A DNA stretch of 64,000 nucleotides, from positions 1,054,001 to 1,118,000 of the forward strand of contig NC_091278.1 in the NCBI RefSeq assembly GCF_042100115.1, written 5' to 3'. Positions 47,683 to 58,797 of this stretch are shown here, one piece after another. The position numbers and the translations under genes are program-made. The notes below the pieces were generated by a model. That model worked only from the letters and a program-made list of their open reading frames with translations. It was not told the origin of the DNA and did not search any database. Positions within the stretch are counted from its first letter, which is position 1; each line of letters opens with the position of its first letter. Origin of the DNA: Alternaria dauci. Its lineage: Eukaryota; Ascomycota; Dothideomycetes; Pleosporales; Pleosporaceae.

Positions 47683-49772
47683 ATGGACTCTTTCATCCAA
47701 TCCATTGCGGTGTCAAAGGCCACTTACCCACTCTATGACCATATCGCCAATCCAACCAAATGTTACTTTAGTTTGACTACCCAGAAGATCTGGGATAACG
47801 TCACAAACACACCGTTCCCAGTTGCGATATCCAAGACCACTCCTTTTGCGATTACATTCCTTCCAACAGCGGTAGCCACGAAGTTTCCCTCTCTCGCACC
47901 ACCCTACAGCATTGCCGCGAAATTGGGGACAATGCCTGTTTTCAGCCAGACCTTTACTCTCCCAACAGGTCCTGAACTGAGTCAGCTTGTACTCAAGCCA
48001 CCTGCCCCGGCTGGGCTTCCAAGTGGAACTTCCAAAAACTTGCCCTGGTCTTTTTCGGGAGAACTAGATTGGGAGTTGAAAGACTCAGACCCTAAACATC
48101 CCGTGTACCATTGCAAGACAAAAATCGAGTTCTATGTCTTGCCCAATGCATTACCCGAGTACTTCAAAACCTCCGGGATTCCTCTCGCGCTTCTCCGCGA
48201 GGCTCCGTATCTTCCAGCCTGGATGAAGGACCCAGAACCTGATTGGGCCAAATTTGCAACCAACGCTTTGCACTCCGACAGCCGCCTAGAATATGAGATC
48301 TACAATGGTTCTTCAAAGTATGTCAGCGCCAAAGGCTTGTACAGAGACCTCTTCACGAACAACGGTGGTCTTGACTTCTGGCTTGACCTCTGGCTTTCAG
48401 ATTTGAAGGGTATTGAGTCACGAAAGGCAAAGCACACTGTCAATTGCTATGACGTGGCTGCCATTTGTCAAGCTCTGGTGTCACTAGGAGTAGACTCATC
48501 CACGCAGATTGTCCGGATGAAGTATATGGACCCCTATGGATTCATCAACCGTACGCACTTGATCGGAAGGAAGCAGACTCCTCCAGATCCAGTCAATAAT
48601 CCGGACAGTTTTTGCAACAATCCATTCTATGGGGTCAACAGTCTAGACATGCTGTGTCCGGACGACGCTGTACTGCGCTCAGCGTTCTCGAACCACATGT
48701 TTGTGACAATCAGCAAAGACAACGGGCACAACGTCCTAGACGCTTGCTGTGGGCCCCATTTGGGCAGTCTCACTCTCGGCGGCTACGTCCAACAGGCCAT
48801 TGACAGCCGTGCAACCCGCTACGAGAGGAACAACAATCCAAAAAACTATCAGCTCGGAGATACCTCCGCCATCACAGATGGCCCAGGCATCACCCAGCTT
48901 GTGTCTTCCCGCTGCTTCGAGAAAGTCGGTGACGCTAGCCAGCCTGGACGATCACTTCTCGACAAACTCGCCAAAGAGTTCAAGTCGGATGGATTATGGT
49001 ATCAGCCCTACCTCTCAACTCCGCAGGGTAACTGGCAAATCACAGCCACCTGGACATTCTTGCCCTACAGCAACCCGAATGAGAACATCACCGTCAATGT
49101 ATTCGGATATGGTTTGCCCTCTGGTCCCCAGTTAGAGTATGCGCGACGTAAGAATGCTATTCCGAACTGGGTTACAAACGGTGACGTGGGGGATAACGAT
49201 GCATCTAACGATACATACGTTGACGGTAGTAGCAGAATGTTTTACAATAACTCGATGGATATTAACCCACGCTACCTCTGCACAATCGATACACGCATTG
49301 GGAAAGCATCTACAACCGACGCACTGCGCACGAGAATCAAGCAGGTGCTCGACACTTCTCTTATTTTTACTGGACAGTATCACCATTTACTCGGGGAAGT
49401 GACGGCAAACCCGAGAGGTCCAATCAGAGTCGGCAATACTGTAATAATCTCAGCACAAGTAAGTGGCGATGGGAATGTTTGGTGGGATCTAGAGCTAAGA
49501 GACAACGCAGGGTACTGAAGAAGCTGTCAAGTACTGGCAAGGGTTCAATGTTCGCGTCCCACGTTCGGTAAGCTGCTCTCTTGGCTTACAATGCTCCTTC
49601 ACTTACCATCGTCTAGAATGTACTCTTTACGGACTGCGTGGTGAGGACTGATGGTGTTGATTTCCATATCCTTGCGCGCGAGGCAGGCTTTGTCACTCTT
49701 ATTATTTACATGTATGGCGGTAACTTGGAAGTGAGCTACAAGTACGTCAACTTACAGGTTATCAACGCCTAG
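47683..49772 (+). CDS. transglutaminase-like superfamily protein (inferred), unknown substrate
   Basis: Three exons (47683-49458, 49511-49567, 49617-49772) give 662 aa. The last two exons are found only by removing introns of 52 bp (GTAAGT...CGCAG) and 49 bp; they add about 70 residues (EEAVKYWQGFNVRV, then TDCVVRTDGVDFHIL) to a frame that otherwise stops at 49518. A possible papain-like transglutaminase core is visible: Cys255 in VNCYDVAAICQALVSLGV, His338 in SNHMFVTI and Asp353 in VLDACCGP, in the expected order and spacing. The N-terminal 200 residues look beta-rich. No signal peptide after MDSFIQSIAV. The family call is inference from the Cys-His-Asp pattern alone; a protease or cross-linking role is possible, as is an inactive scaffold. 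Confidence 0.85.
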
Positions 49773-50195
49773 ATGTCTCAATCTTAAGCAAGGCGATCGT
49801 TGTGGTAGGGTTCGAGCAACAAGGCAACCACATCTCGCTCGTTCATCGCGCGACTACCTGATTGACCCAGCATAACGACCAAAACACAAGAGTGAAGAGT
49901 TCGCTTCTCGGTCTCGGTGAAGGCCTACTGTATCGCAATAATCATTGGGGTTGAGCTTTGATCCGCTGGGTTCGTCTGAGTCACTGCTGTACCGTAGCCG
50001 ACCAAGACACACGAGATAGTAGACACTCAGATTACGGAATGCAAGGATGATTCGTTCACTCAGACATGCATTCTTCCCCTCTCCTTCAATACTACCCCAC
50101 CCCATTTCTTGCCTTCGCTTTGATCCACCAACCAACCCCTCTCCACTTACTTATGCTGTACAAACGGACCAATTAGAGATGCGCACCGAATTATC
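49773..50195. other. intergenic with dispersed repeat copy
   Basis: Contains repeat copy B (49880-49955) and otherwise nothing assignable. Confidence 0.35.
49880..49955 (-). repeat. dispersed repeat, copy B of module 2
   Basis: On the minus strand it holds CCCAATGATTATTGCGATAC then AGTAGGCCT, near-identical to copy A at about 20137-20166. In one frame it reads NPNDYCDTVGLHRDREANSS. The tail GAAGCGAACTCTTCACTCTT aligns with copies A and C. Confidence 0.6.
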
Positions 50196-50560
50196 ATGGC
50201 CCACAAGTCGGCAATAGAGAATAGTCCGCTTCAGTCGTATGCTTCCGCGCTCTTATTGAGCCCCACTCAAAGAATAACAAGAGGTCTTTTTAAAAGAGAA
50301 GAGCCGAACTGGATTACAATAGCGCCAGCTATAGAAGAGAAACGGAGCGCATGCCTCCAGACGCTCAAGGGCCACGGCCACTTTATCCGCTCGGTCGCCT
50401 TCTCGCCCGACTCTACACGGCTAGCGTTAAAGTCATTCGACAGCACAGTCAAAGTTCTTCTTTCTTGAGCCATATATTATCATATATGGTTCTTGGGCTA
50501 TGGTGGCGATGATGATACGGTAATATTGTGACAGCACAGTCAAGATCTGGGGATGGTGGC
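50196..50560 (+). pseudogene. remnant of a NACHT-WD40 (NLR/HET-type) protein gene
   Basis: A 90-codon frame reads SYASALLLSPTQRITRGLFK, EEPNWITIAPAI, SACLQTLKGHGHFIRSVAFS and STRLALKSFDSTVKVL. This matches the junction between the NACHT/winged region and the first WD40 repeat of fungal STAND proteins, where LKGH-x-x-x-VxSVAFSPDSTRLAS-x-S-x-D-x-TVKIW is typical. A stop follows, then a second DSTVKIWGW-like piece near 50530. No other part of the gene is present. It ends just before the 3' end of AIP1 on the other strand. Confidence 0.65.
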
Positions 50561-50563
50561 ATC

Positions 50564-52535
50564 TCACGCCTTGACGCTCCACACCTTGATACTGGCATCC
50601 CCACCCGCCGAAATGACCCTATTCGCCTTCTCCCACGCCACCCCATTGACCCCGTCCTTGTGCGCATTGAGAGCCTTGATACGCTTACCAGGGTCCTCTG
50701 TGCTCCAGACCATGACATTCGTATCCAAGCTACCACTTGCGGCATAGTTCTCACTCTCGTCCCAGGCCACACAGGTGATGCGAGCGGTATGTGCACTCCA
50801 TCTGTCTGTGATGATTTTCCAGTCTCCACCTGCCTCGTATGCGTATATCTTGCCATTTGCAGCCCCGACTGCCAGCTTCTTCCCGGAAGCGGAAAAGGCG
50901 AGTGCGGAGATGGGTGCGGTTGCGCGGCGGAGGACGGTCTCTGTGTCTTTGAGCTCCGTGCCCGAGAGTGTGTATATGTGTACGAGCTTATCGTCTCCGC
51001 CGACGGCGACCGTAGAGCCATGCGCTGCGATGGAGGTTGGCGAGAACTTGACCGACAACGAGCCAACCTTCTCGCCCTTGGAGTATATTGCGATCGCATC
51101 CGATGAGGGGATCAGTACGGTGCTCGATGTTGCAGCAACGCCCTTGGGCTGGAACTTGAGATCGTGAGCCTCTCCAGTGAAGATCTTGTCTGGGACGGAG
51201 ATGGAGCGCAACGTGTCATCCCAGCCAACACTGTGCAGCTCCGCCTCACTCCTGCTGTCGGACGTCGTGATACCGGCGACATAGCTGGAGTGTGATGAGC
51301 CTTCGACCTTGTCGGCCAGTCCAGTGGTAGTGTCCCATGCCAAGACGCGGCCCTCGTAGCTTCCTGTGGTGAAAGTAGATCCAGCAATGGCCGCTGCTGT
51401 AATGTTCTTCGCATGGCCGCGAATGACGCGCGTTGGGTTTGGGTTGCCGTCGACGAGGTAGTTCAAGTTTCCGTCGAGGTCTACACTGATGATCAAGCCG
51501 TCGCTGCGGCCTGTGGGCCAGACCACACCGACTTGCTGGTCGGGTATACTCGCGACGCCTTCTTCGCCCATCCTCCACGTCTGGATGTTCTTGCCCGCTT
51601 CGGGATCCCATATCCGGACAGTTTGATCCGCGCTGGCGGTAACAAACTTGCTCGAGTCCTTGGACCATGAGATGCCGAAGATGCTGCCGGTGTGTACTCC
51701 CTCGCCAATCTGACCCTTGGCCTCGCCAGTCTTGCCGTCGTAGAGCCAGATACGCTTGTCAGCGCCAACGCTAGCAAAGACAGAACCGTCAGGCGAGAAG
51801 GCGGTGCCGAAGACGAAGCGGTTGTGCTGCCCTCTGAGACTGGTGTTGAACTTGAAAGGAGCACCGTGGTAGAAGACGAGGCTGGTGTCGTCGGAGCCTG
51901 TAGCGGCACGAAGCGGTCGTTGCTGGCGGATGGAGACGCAGTTGATCTGCGAAGAGTGTCCGGAGATCTCGCCCACGCTGTTGCCGCTGTCTGCTGTGAT
52001 GCAGTGTCCGAAGCGCTCTTTGCCGTCGCCGACTGCTATAATGCGCTGCGAGTCGCCGTCCCATGCCAAGTCGTTGATGCGGCCGGCGATGATGTGGTAG
52101 TCGCCTGCATGGTCATCAGCTTGGTGCCTCCATCAACCGCTTCGTCCACCCACCTTTTGTAGCGCCTTCGCCTGCGCAGTCCCACACCTTGACGGTACCC
52201 GAGACATCTCCACTAGCGACGTAGAAGCCCGAGGGTGAGAAACGGGCGACGGTTGTCTGTGTTGTGTGTTGCGTGTATTGTTTACTAACAGCCGGGTCGT
52301 CGATGGAGCGCAGGAAGACGGATTTGCCCGACTGTCATGGTTCAATTAGCTCTAGAACAGCTGTGAGTGATCCACAGACTCACGGCATAGGCGATACGTT
52401 CGCCCTTGGGGTCCGAGGAAAGAGGTGTTGCCTGTCCACGCGTCGTGGAAGGGGACGCCGCCCAGATGGCCTCTGTTTACGCTTAGTTGCTGCTGTGGAA
52501 ACTACTCTGGAGCTCATACCAGAGACTAGAGACAT
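50564..52535 (-). CDS. aip1: actin-interacting protein 1 (AIP1/WDR1)
   Basis: Four exons (52520-52535, 52384-52472, 52154-52331, 50564-52104) give 607 aa, the usual length. The first exon is only 16 nt (ATG to the first base of codon 6); splicing gives MSLVSEAIWAASPSTTRGQ and then TPLSSDPKGERIAYA, the conserved AIP1 N-terminus. The rest is two seven-bladed WD40 propellers, with repeats such as FVFGTAFSPDGSVFASVGAD, IFGISWSKDSSKFVTASAD, ITCVAWDESENYAASGSLD and VNGVAWEKANRVISAGGD. Aip1 works with cofilin to disassemble actin filaments at cortical patches and rings. Introns are 47-52 bp. The leftmost end abuts the NLR remnant. Confidence 0.95.
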
Positions 52536-53264
52536 TGTGCGCGCAAAAGAAAAGAGTCAGTAGGTAGAATGGGGTATGGGTGGTGCACAATCGAAGTGAT
52601 GCCTCTCCGGTAGCTCTGGCGGTGACCACTGCTTCGTCACCGCCTACGTTTCATCGACAAGCCACGAGTCGCGGGGCATGTGGGGGTGGCTCTGCCATGA
52701 CGGCTCAACCCGAGAGTAACTGCATCGCATTCTTCGCCGTTGTAAAACGTTGACCCGCGCACTACCACAATGCGCTTCTTGAGCTGTAATCTTCTTCTTC
52801 ACATGCTTCCAATCAAAGTGGCCTGTCGTCACCAGAGCTAGGTCCAAAGGAGGATGCTCCCAGGGCTGCATCACTAGCCACATTTCTGCAACAAGCGTAC
52901 CCTGGGATCATTTGCATATATCTAGACTTTACCGCTGCCTGCTTACCCACAGCTGGTGGTGAAATAACGAGGTTGGTAAATTAAAATACAACCTTGGAAC
53001 AGCCCGGTAGACCTTGGCGCACGTCATTTCCGACGCGTCCCATCTACATCGATTCAGTTGAGAATTCAATAAATCTACGATTCTCTGTTACTCTAGATTT
53101 CTGTACAGCGTCTAGCACCCTCACACGTGTCCTTTTCTTCCGCTTGATACATTCGTGTCGTTCGCTATCCAACGTCATCATACCGGGAACCCGGCCGCCG
53201 GAAACAAGAGCCTCAACAACTCCAGCATCATCAAAGAAGAGCAGAAACACCAAAAACCATCACC
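52536..53264. promoter_or_regulatory. divergent region, AIP1 and RS-rich gene
   Basis: About 730 bp between divergent starts. The minus-strand frame at 52644-52883 has no motif. No specific site was assigned. Confidence 0.4.
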
Positions 53265-53691
53265 ATGTGTATCATGAAGACCTACGAAACACGTGGCCGC
53301 GGCGTTGTCGGCCCCCCACCACGACGCGGAAACTTCACCTCCCACCCACCAGCCGGCGTCATGCGTCTCCCGCGCGACTGGCAGCGAACATCAGTCGAGA
53401 CCATCAGCGACAACGGCCGCTACGTCGAGTACAGGTTTGTAACTGGCCAACGTCAAAAATTGCTAGCTCCTCATGCTCATGTTGTCTAGACGATCCCGAT
53501 CCCGACCCCGTGCAATTGAGTACATTGAAGAGCCCCGTACGCGAGCGAGGAGCCGTGCGAGGAGCGTGTCCCGGCGACGCGTGAGCGATGTTGAGATTGT
53601 GAGGCCAGGGCGGACGAGCTATGTTGATCCGCGGGGGAGTTATGTGGACGAGAGGGTTACGAGGCGGAGTGTTAGCCGGGTCAGGCATTGA
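53265..53691 (+). CDS. small Arg/Ser-rich protein, function unknown
   Basis: Two exons (53265-53434 and 53490-53691) with a 55-bp intron give 123 aa. The N-terminal half has GRGVVGPPPRRGNFTSHPP and RLPRDWQRTSVETISDNGRY. The C-terminal half is RS-rich (RSRSRPRAIEY, RARSRARSVSRRRVS) and ends SVSRVRH. Splicing keeps the Arg run in frame. It is strongly basic, lacks a signal peptide and is probably disordered. The two halves read as one protein only after intron removal, which supports the model. No family recognised. Confidence 0.65.
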
Positions 53692-54824
53692 TCGTTTTCG
53701 AGCAACGAAGACGCGATTCGGAGTTTAGGTATGTGTGCTGCATGGATACAGCGCATTTTTGGGTACTGACTCTCATAGTGCAGGGATTATTTTGTACATA
53801 TGGGATATATTGGAGATTTGGTAATGACGAACGAAATGATGTTACGATTCTGAACATGATCTGCCCGTCTTGCTTGTATTCCAGCTACCATGTGCAGCGA
53901 GGGAGTATCAGAAGCTCGCATCCGGGAATAAAGGCTAGTCTGCACCACAATCCCTCCAACGACATATTTGCCGAAATGACAAGCTAAGAAGTGTCGATAG
54001 AGGTGGAGGGCTCTCCCGAAATGAGGCTTGTTTTGACAGAGCCTGCAGGCTGGAGCTGCGTTCTTTCTTCGCGGTAGCTAGGGGTACTCGTTGTGCCTGG
54101 TGGCTGATCGAGTCCCCTTTTTCGTCGCAAAACACGAACAAAACCAAACCTACATATGCAAAGGTTCGCGTCCCGACCCTTGAGTTTCAGGCATGCACGG
54201 CGTTCTCTGAGCTGGGTCGGCAGTTTAAATGGAGGCGATATGGATGCCAGTGCTGAATTGTACAGTCTTGCGATTTTCTTGCAAGACATATCCTAAAATT
54301 TCAATAATTAAATCAGCTTTGCTGTGGTAGTGCTGGTAACCTGCGGAAGTCGTGAGCCACGGCGCGTCGTCGATGCACCTCGAAAAACGCGTCAGTCAGT
54401 CGACGCGACTGCCGCGCACATGAATCCGGCACAACACGACGTTGGCGAACTGACTCAGAAGAGTGCACAACGCTGCAAATTGCAAAGCTCTTGGGAATCT
54501 GTACGAAGCTCGCCACGTTGCTCGCTATGCCGCGCCCGGAGATGCCGTAAAGCGGGGTACGGCACGTGATCCTGTTGTGTGTCGCGTCATCTTCGACATG
54601 CGTCTAGTACCAACGCGGAAAGTCCTCGCGACTAACTGAAGATACGGCAGATCCACCTTCTTATCACATCAAATGCTGTGTGCGGTAACATTACGGCATT
54701 GGAGGCTCCGGGCGCTATAAGTCATCTGTATTGGAGTCCGCCTAGGAACTTCCTCTCCTATCGTCTATCCCTGTGCTCTGAATAAATTCACCATTCTCTG
54801 CTTGTGCATATACCTGTGAAGAAA
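53692..54824. other. intergenic, no feature
   Basis: Over 1.1 kb without a supported gene. Frames on both strands are short and motif-free. The right end is the amine oxidase promoter and leader. Confidence 0.4.
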
Positions 54825-57157
54825 ATGTCTACAGAAGCCGCCACCAGCCCCAGCCCGCGGAGCGAGAAGTCAGATACTGCGCACCATCCTCTATCGGCCT
54901 TATCGGCGTCAGAACTTCAGAATGCTGCGGCAATCATCAAAGCCTCATGGCCCGCACACACAGACTTGCACTTCAAGGTCGTTACGCTGCAGGAACCACC
55001 AAAGGTCGAAGTTCTGAAGTACCTGGAGGCTGAGCATAGCGGCAAGCCAGTGCCTTCGATCTCAAGGAAAGCCTTTGTTAATTACTACATTCGGAATACT
55101 GTATGCACTCAAGGTTTTAATGAGAGAAAATACGTCTAATCATTTTGTAGAGCAAATTTCACGAGGCCGTTGTAGACCTGACTTCGGGGCGTGTCGATTC
55201 CAACGTCCTGCTAGGGCCCTTCATCCACGCAAGCGCAGATGGCGACGAGATTGTCGAGATCGAGAAACTCATACTGGCAGATGAGAAGGTGAAAGCCGAG
55301 ATAGCCAAGCTCGAGCTGCCCGAAGGCACAGTAGTGGTGAGCGATCCCTGGATCTACGGTTCTGATGGTATTGGAGATGAAGATAGGCTGTACCAGTACG
55401 TAATATCTCTGTACGAAGTGCATGTAAGACAAACACTGACTTCTTACACTAATGTTTAGGTGCTTCCTGTACCTCAGGGATCCTATGAACTCATCAGAGG
55501 CCGACTCCAACCACTACGCAATGCCGCTTCCAATTTCACCCGTCGTGAGCACAGAAAAGATGCAGGTCATCCGCGTCGACCTGCTGCCAACCGGGGCAGA
55601 CAACACGATTAAACCAGTTGAGAAGTACAAGATCCAACCGCCTAATGAGTACATACCTGAAGCCCAGACGCTGCGAACAGACCTCAAGCCGCTTAATGTT
55701 GTTCAACCCGAAGGCGCAAGCTTCCAGGTTGAGCAGCAAGGTACATCAAGCGTCATTTCGTGGCAGAAGTGGACCTTTCGAGTTGGTTTCAACCAGCGCG
55801 AAGGTATGGTATTGTACGACGTCCGCTACGATAACCGTAGTTTGTTTTACCGATTGAGCTTGAGCGATATGAACATCCCGGTAAGTTGTGCCTATACGAA
55901 ATGTACGTGAGACATGAACTGACTTCGTATCTTCACACCTGCAGTACGCGGACCCCAGGCATCCATTCCACAAAAAGAGTGCGTTTGACTTGGGCGATGT
56001 TGGTGCCGGAATCATGGCGAACAATCTGAAGCTGGGCTGCGACTGTCTGGGCTCCATCTACTATCTGAGCGCCGTGTTGGCTGACAACAAGGGTGGTATT
56101 GTTGAAATGCCCAACGTTGTCTGCGTCCACGAACAAGACGCCGGAATCGGTTTCAAGCACACCAATTATCGCTCCGGTCGTGCCGTCGTGGCCCGAAATC
56201 GCGAATTGGTGCTACAGAGTATAATCACAGTGAGCAATTACGAGGTAAGTTGCAACCGTACGAAATATGAGTGAGACACAGACTGACTTTGTGTTTTCAT
56301 TTCTGCAGTATATTCTGGCCTTCATTTTCAACCAGGCTGGAGAAATCGACTATGAGATCAGAGCTACTGGAATTCTGAGCACGCAGCCTATTGACGAGGG
56401 GGTAGAAGTGCCCTTTGGTACAGTTGTGCATCCAGGCGTGTTGGCTGTCCACCACCAGCACATCTTCTCGTTGCGCGTTGATCCCATGCTCGACGGTTAC
56501 GATAATCGTCTAGTATATGACGAAGCGTTTGCGATGCCGCGTTCGGACTCCAACCCCCATGGCACCGGCTACTATGTCCAGGAGACCGTCATAGAGAAGT
56601 CTGGTGGTTATGACATTACGTACGACACCAACCGTACCTTTAAGATTCAGAATCCCAACGTACGAAATTCTGTCAATGGAAAGCCGGTCGCATACAAGAT
56701 TCAAGCGCCTCCTTTCCAGAAAATCCTCTCAGACAAGGACTCATTCAACTATAAGCGTGCCGAGTTCTCGGACCACAACATCTACGTCGTCAAGCACAGA
56801 GACGGCGAGCTGTATGCGGGTGGTCTGTACACCAACCAGTCAAGAGGAGGGACTGGTGTACGTGCATGGGCGGAGAGGAACGACAACGTCAAGGATACCG
56901 ACTTTGTGGTCTACATCCAAGCAGGAATCAATCATGTTCCGAGGCTGGAAGATTTTCCTGTAATGCCGTGTGAGATCATCAAGATCCACATGAAGCCGGT
57001 CAACTTCTTCGACAAGAACCCTGCACTGGACGTGCCGCCGAGCGAGCAGGCGTTTAACAAAAGTAGCTTGCTGAGCGAGCAGCACCAGCAGCCCAGTGTG
57101 ACTGCGACGATTGGCGAAGATGGACAATGTTGTGCGCCGACGACGGCGAAGCTGTAG
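54825..57157 (+). CDS. copper amine oxidase, peroxisomal
   Basis: Five exons (54825-55100, 55151-55395, 55460-55880, 55945-56244, 56309-57157) give 696 aa. Small N2/N3 domains precede the catalytic beta-sandwich. Tyr413 in VSNYEYILAF is the predicted topaquinone precursor; its codon is five bases before intron 4. Asp329 in KKSAFDLGDVGAGIMA is the catalytic base. Copper ligands are His463 and His465 (VHHQHIFSLRVD) and the His in GINHVPRLEDFPVMP. The C-terminus is AKL, a PTS1 signal, so it should be peroxisomal like Hansenula AMO. It oxidises primary amines to aldehydes with release of ammonia and H2O2. Introns 2, 3 and 4 are each 64 nt and similar to one another. Confidence 0.95.
55396..55459 (+). 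repeat. amine oxidase intron 2, introner-like
   Basis: 64 nt, with TGTACGAAGTGCATGTAAGA then ACACTGACTTC. It is closest to laccase intron 1 by eye and shares the TACGAA, GAGACA-like and ACTGACTT blocks with introns 3 and 4. Confidence 0.6.
55881..55944 (+). repeat. amine oxidase intron 3, introner-like
   Basis: 64 nt, with GTAAGTTG, TACGAAAT, GTGAGACA, ACTGACTT and CTGCAG in the same positions as intron 4. By eye 47 of 64 bases agree without a gap. Confidence 0.75.
56245..56308 (+). repeat. amine oxidase intron 4, introner-like
   Basis: 64 nt; same blocks at the same offsets as intron 3 (GTAAGTTG at 1, TACGAAAT at 15, GTGAGACA at 27, ACTGACTT at 38, CTGCAG at 59). Confidence 0.75.
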
Positions 57158-57435
57158 GACTATGTCTCGTGCTATCATTTGAAACACAGTGTGTAGTTAC
57201 ATGAAAACGAGTTTTGTCACGCCGAGGCGTATTGTTGTCGTGAATGTCTAGTCGCGTGCCGGCTGGGTGGACGCGCCAAGCCGTGCGCGCTGGCCATGGA
57301 CCAAAGCTCACACCTCATGGAAGCCTCAAAGACTCAACTCAACCACACTCCTTGCACAACATTCCTACACTGTTCTGCTGTCCACCAACAAACGCGCAGC
57401 CTCTGTCGTGAAATCACGTCCCGTTAAAGAGAGTC

Positions 57436-58419
57436 ATGGCGCCCAACGATAAAGCGGGCAGGGTCGTGTTCATTGGCAATATTCCGTATGGTATGCGACT
57501 ATTCGTCTCTCGCCCGCACGCGCAAAGCTAACAAATGACGCCAGGCGGAACCGAAGAGCTCATCATCGAAACCCTCGGTCGCGTCGGCCAGGTCCTCAAC
57601 TTTCGCTTGGTGTACGACAAGGAAACTGGGCGCCCCAAAGGCTTTGGCTTCGCAGAGTTCGCCGACGCCGATGCCGCAGCCTCCGCCGTGCGCAACCTCA
57701 ACGACTACGATTTGATGGGAAGGAAGCTGAGGGTCGACTGGTCCAACGAGAGCGGCTCGGGCGACAATGCGCCATCGAGTCGCGACCAGAACGCGCAACC
57801 GACCATGGGCATGAACGGCCAGCAGCCAGCAGCGCCAGCAGCAGCGCAGCCCTCGAGCAACCTGGGCCCTCTGCCGCCGGGCGTCGAGCTGCCGCCCAAC
57901 CTCACCTGTCCCGATGCCATTTCGCGCACGCTCTCTACACTCCCTCCCGACCAGCTGCTCGACATTCTCTCGCAGATGAAGGGCCTCGTGATGACGGATC
58001 CGGCCAAGGCGACGGAGCTGCTGCGACAAGCGCCCCAGCTGGCTTATGCCATTTTCCAGTCCCTGCTGCTCCTCCAGCTGGTCGACCCACAAATCCTGAC
58101 CTCGCTTGTGGAGACTTCGGCGGCGCCTGTCCCAGTTGCGCAGGCTCCACCTGTTCAGCAAGTCCAGCAACCACCACCGCAAGTTGCGCGGCCACCTGTA
58201 AACTACCCCGGATACCCACCACAAGTCGCGCCCACGCCCCCCGTTCCACAGCCGTATGCGCAGCCTCCGCAGCCTCCGCAAGTACCTCCCACAGACCAGC
58301 AAGCATTGTACGCCCAAGTTATGGCTCTGTCGCAGCAGCAGATTGACCAGCTGCAACCCGAATATCGCGCGCAGATCCTGCAAATACGGCAGATGTTGAT
58401 GGCTGGCGGACGGCCCTAG
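57436..58419 (+). CDS. cleavage stimulation factor subunit 2 (CSTF2 / Rna15-like)
   Basis: Two exons (57436-57490 and 57545-58419) with a 54-bp intron give 309 aa. The RRM occupies about residues 8-85: RVVFIGNIPYG as RNP2, spanning the intron, and KGFGFAEF as RNP1. The hinge domain follows (LSTLPPDQLLDILSQMKGLV, ATELLRQAPQLAYAIFQSLL). A Pro/Gln-rich linker leads to the C-terminal helical domain (MALSQQQIDQLQPEYRAQIL), which binds Pcf11. The protein binds GU-rich downstream elements in mRNA 3'-end formation in the nucleus. It stops at TAG 58417-58419, but the same frame remains open for another 125 codons. Confidence 0.95.
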
Positions 58420-58797
58420 TTACGCCGGCGAAAACGGGGACTTTGCAAGAATCACAAGGCTCGCTTCGATCTTGTTTTGAAGGACCGATTGTTCGACAAG
58501 CGGGGCACCGAGATTCTTCAAGGCATACTACGCCATGTAGGGGCGAGTACGACACAGCTTACACCTATCGCACGAGACTTGTTGGAAATCATGAATCATG
58601 CCGACCGCCATGACAGAGCGCAGAACTTGAAGGAAGAGATGTTCGTACACGGGTTGTACAGCCCACATCATCTTCCAGAGGAGGCGGAAACTTGGGAACA
58701 GTTGATCCAATATTTGATCGAGGTAACAGAGGCTGAATTTTCTTCAGACAGCTCAGGCGACGGAAGCGATTTTGATTTGGGCGGGCAGGAACGTTGA
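58420..58797 (+). other. open frame continuing in phase after the CSTF2 stop
   Basis: Directly after TAG 58417-58419 the same frame stays open to TGA 58797. It encodes RARFDLVLK-like and LQGILRHVGASTTQLTPIAR, LLEIMNHADRHDRAQNLKEE, FVHGLYSPHHLPEEAETWEQ and an acidic end. Composition is protein-like, but Leu is mostly TTG, unlike the CTC/CTG-rich neighbours. There is no ATG before NHADRHD. It could be a 3' exon, a separate gene, a readthrough tail, or chance. Confidence 0.35.
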
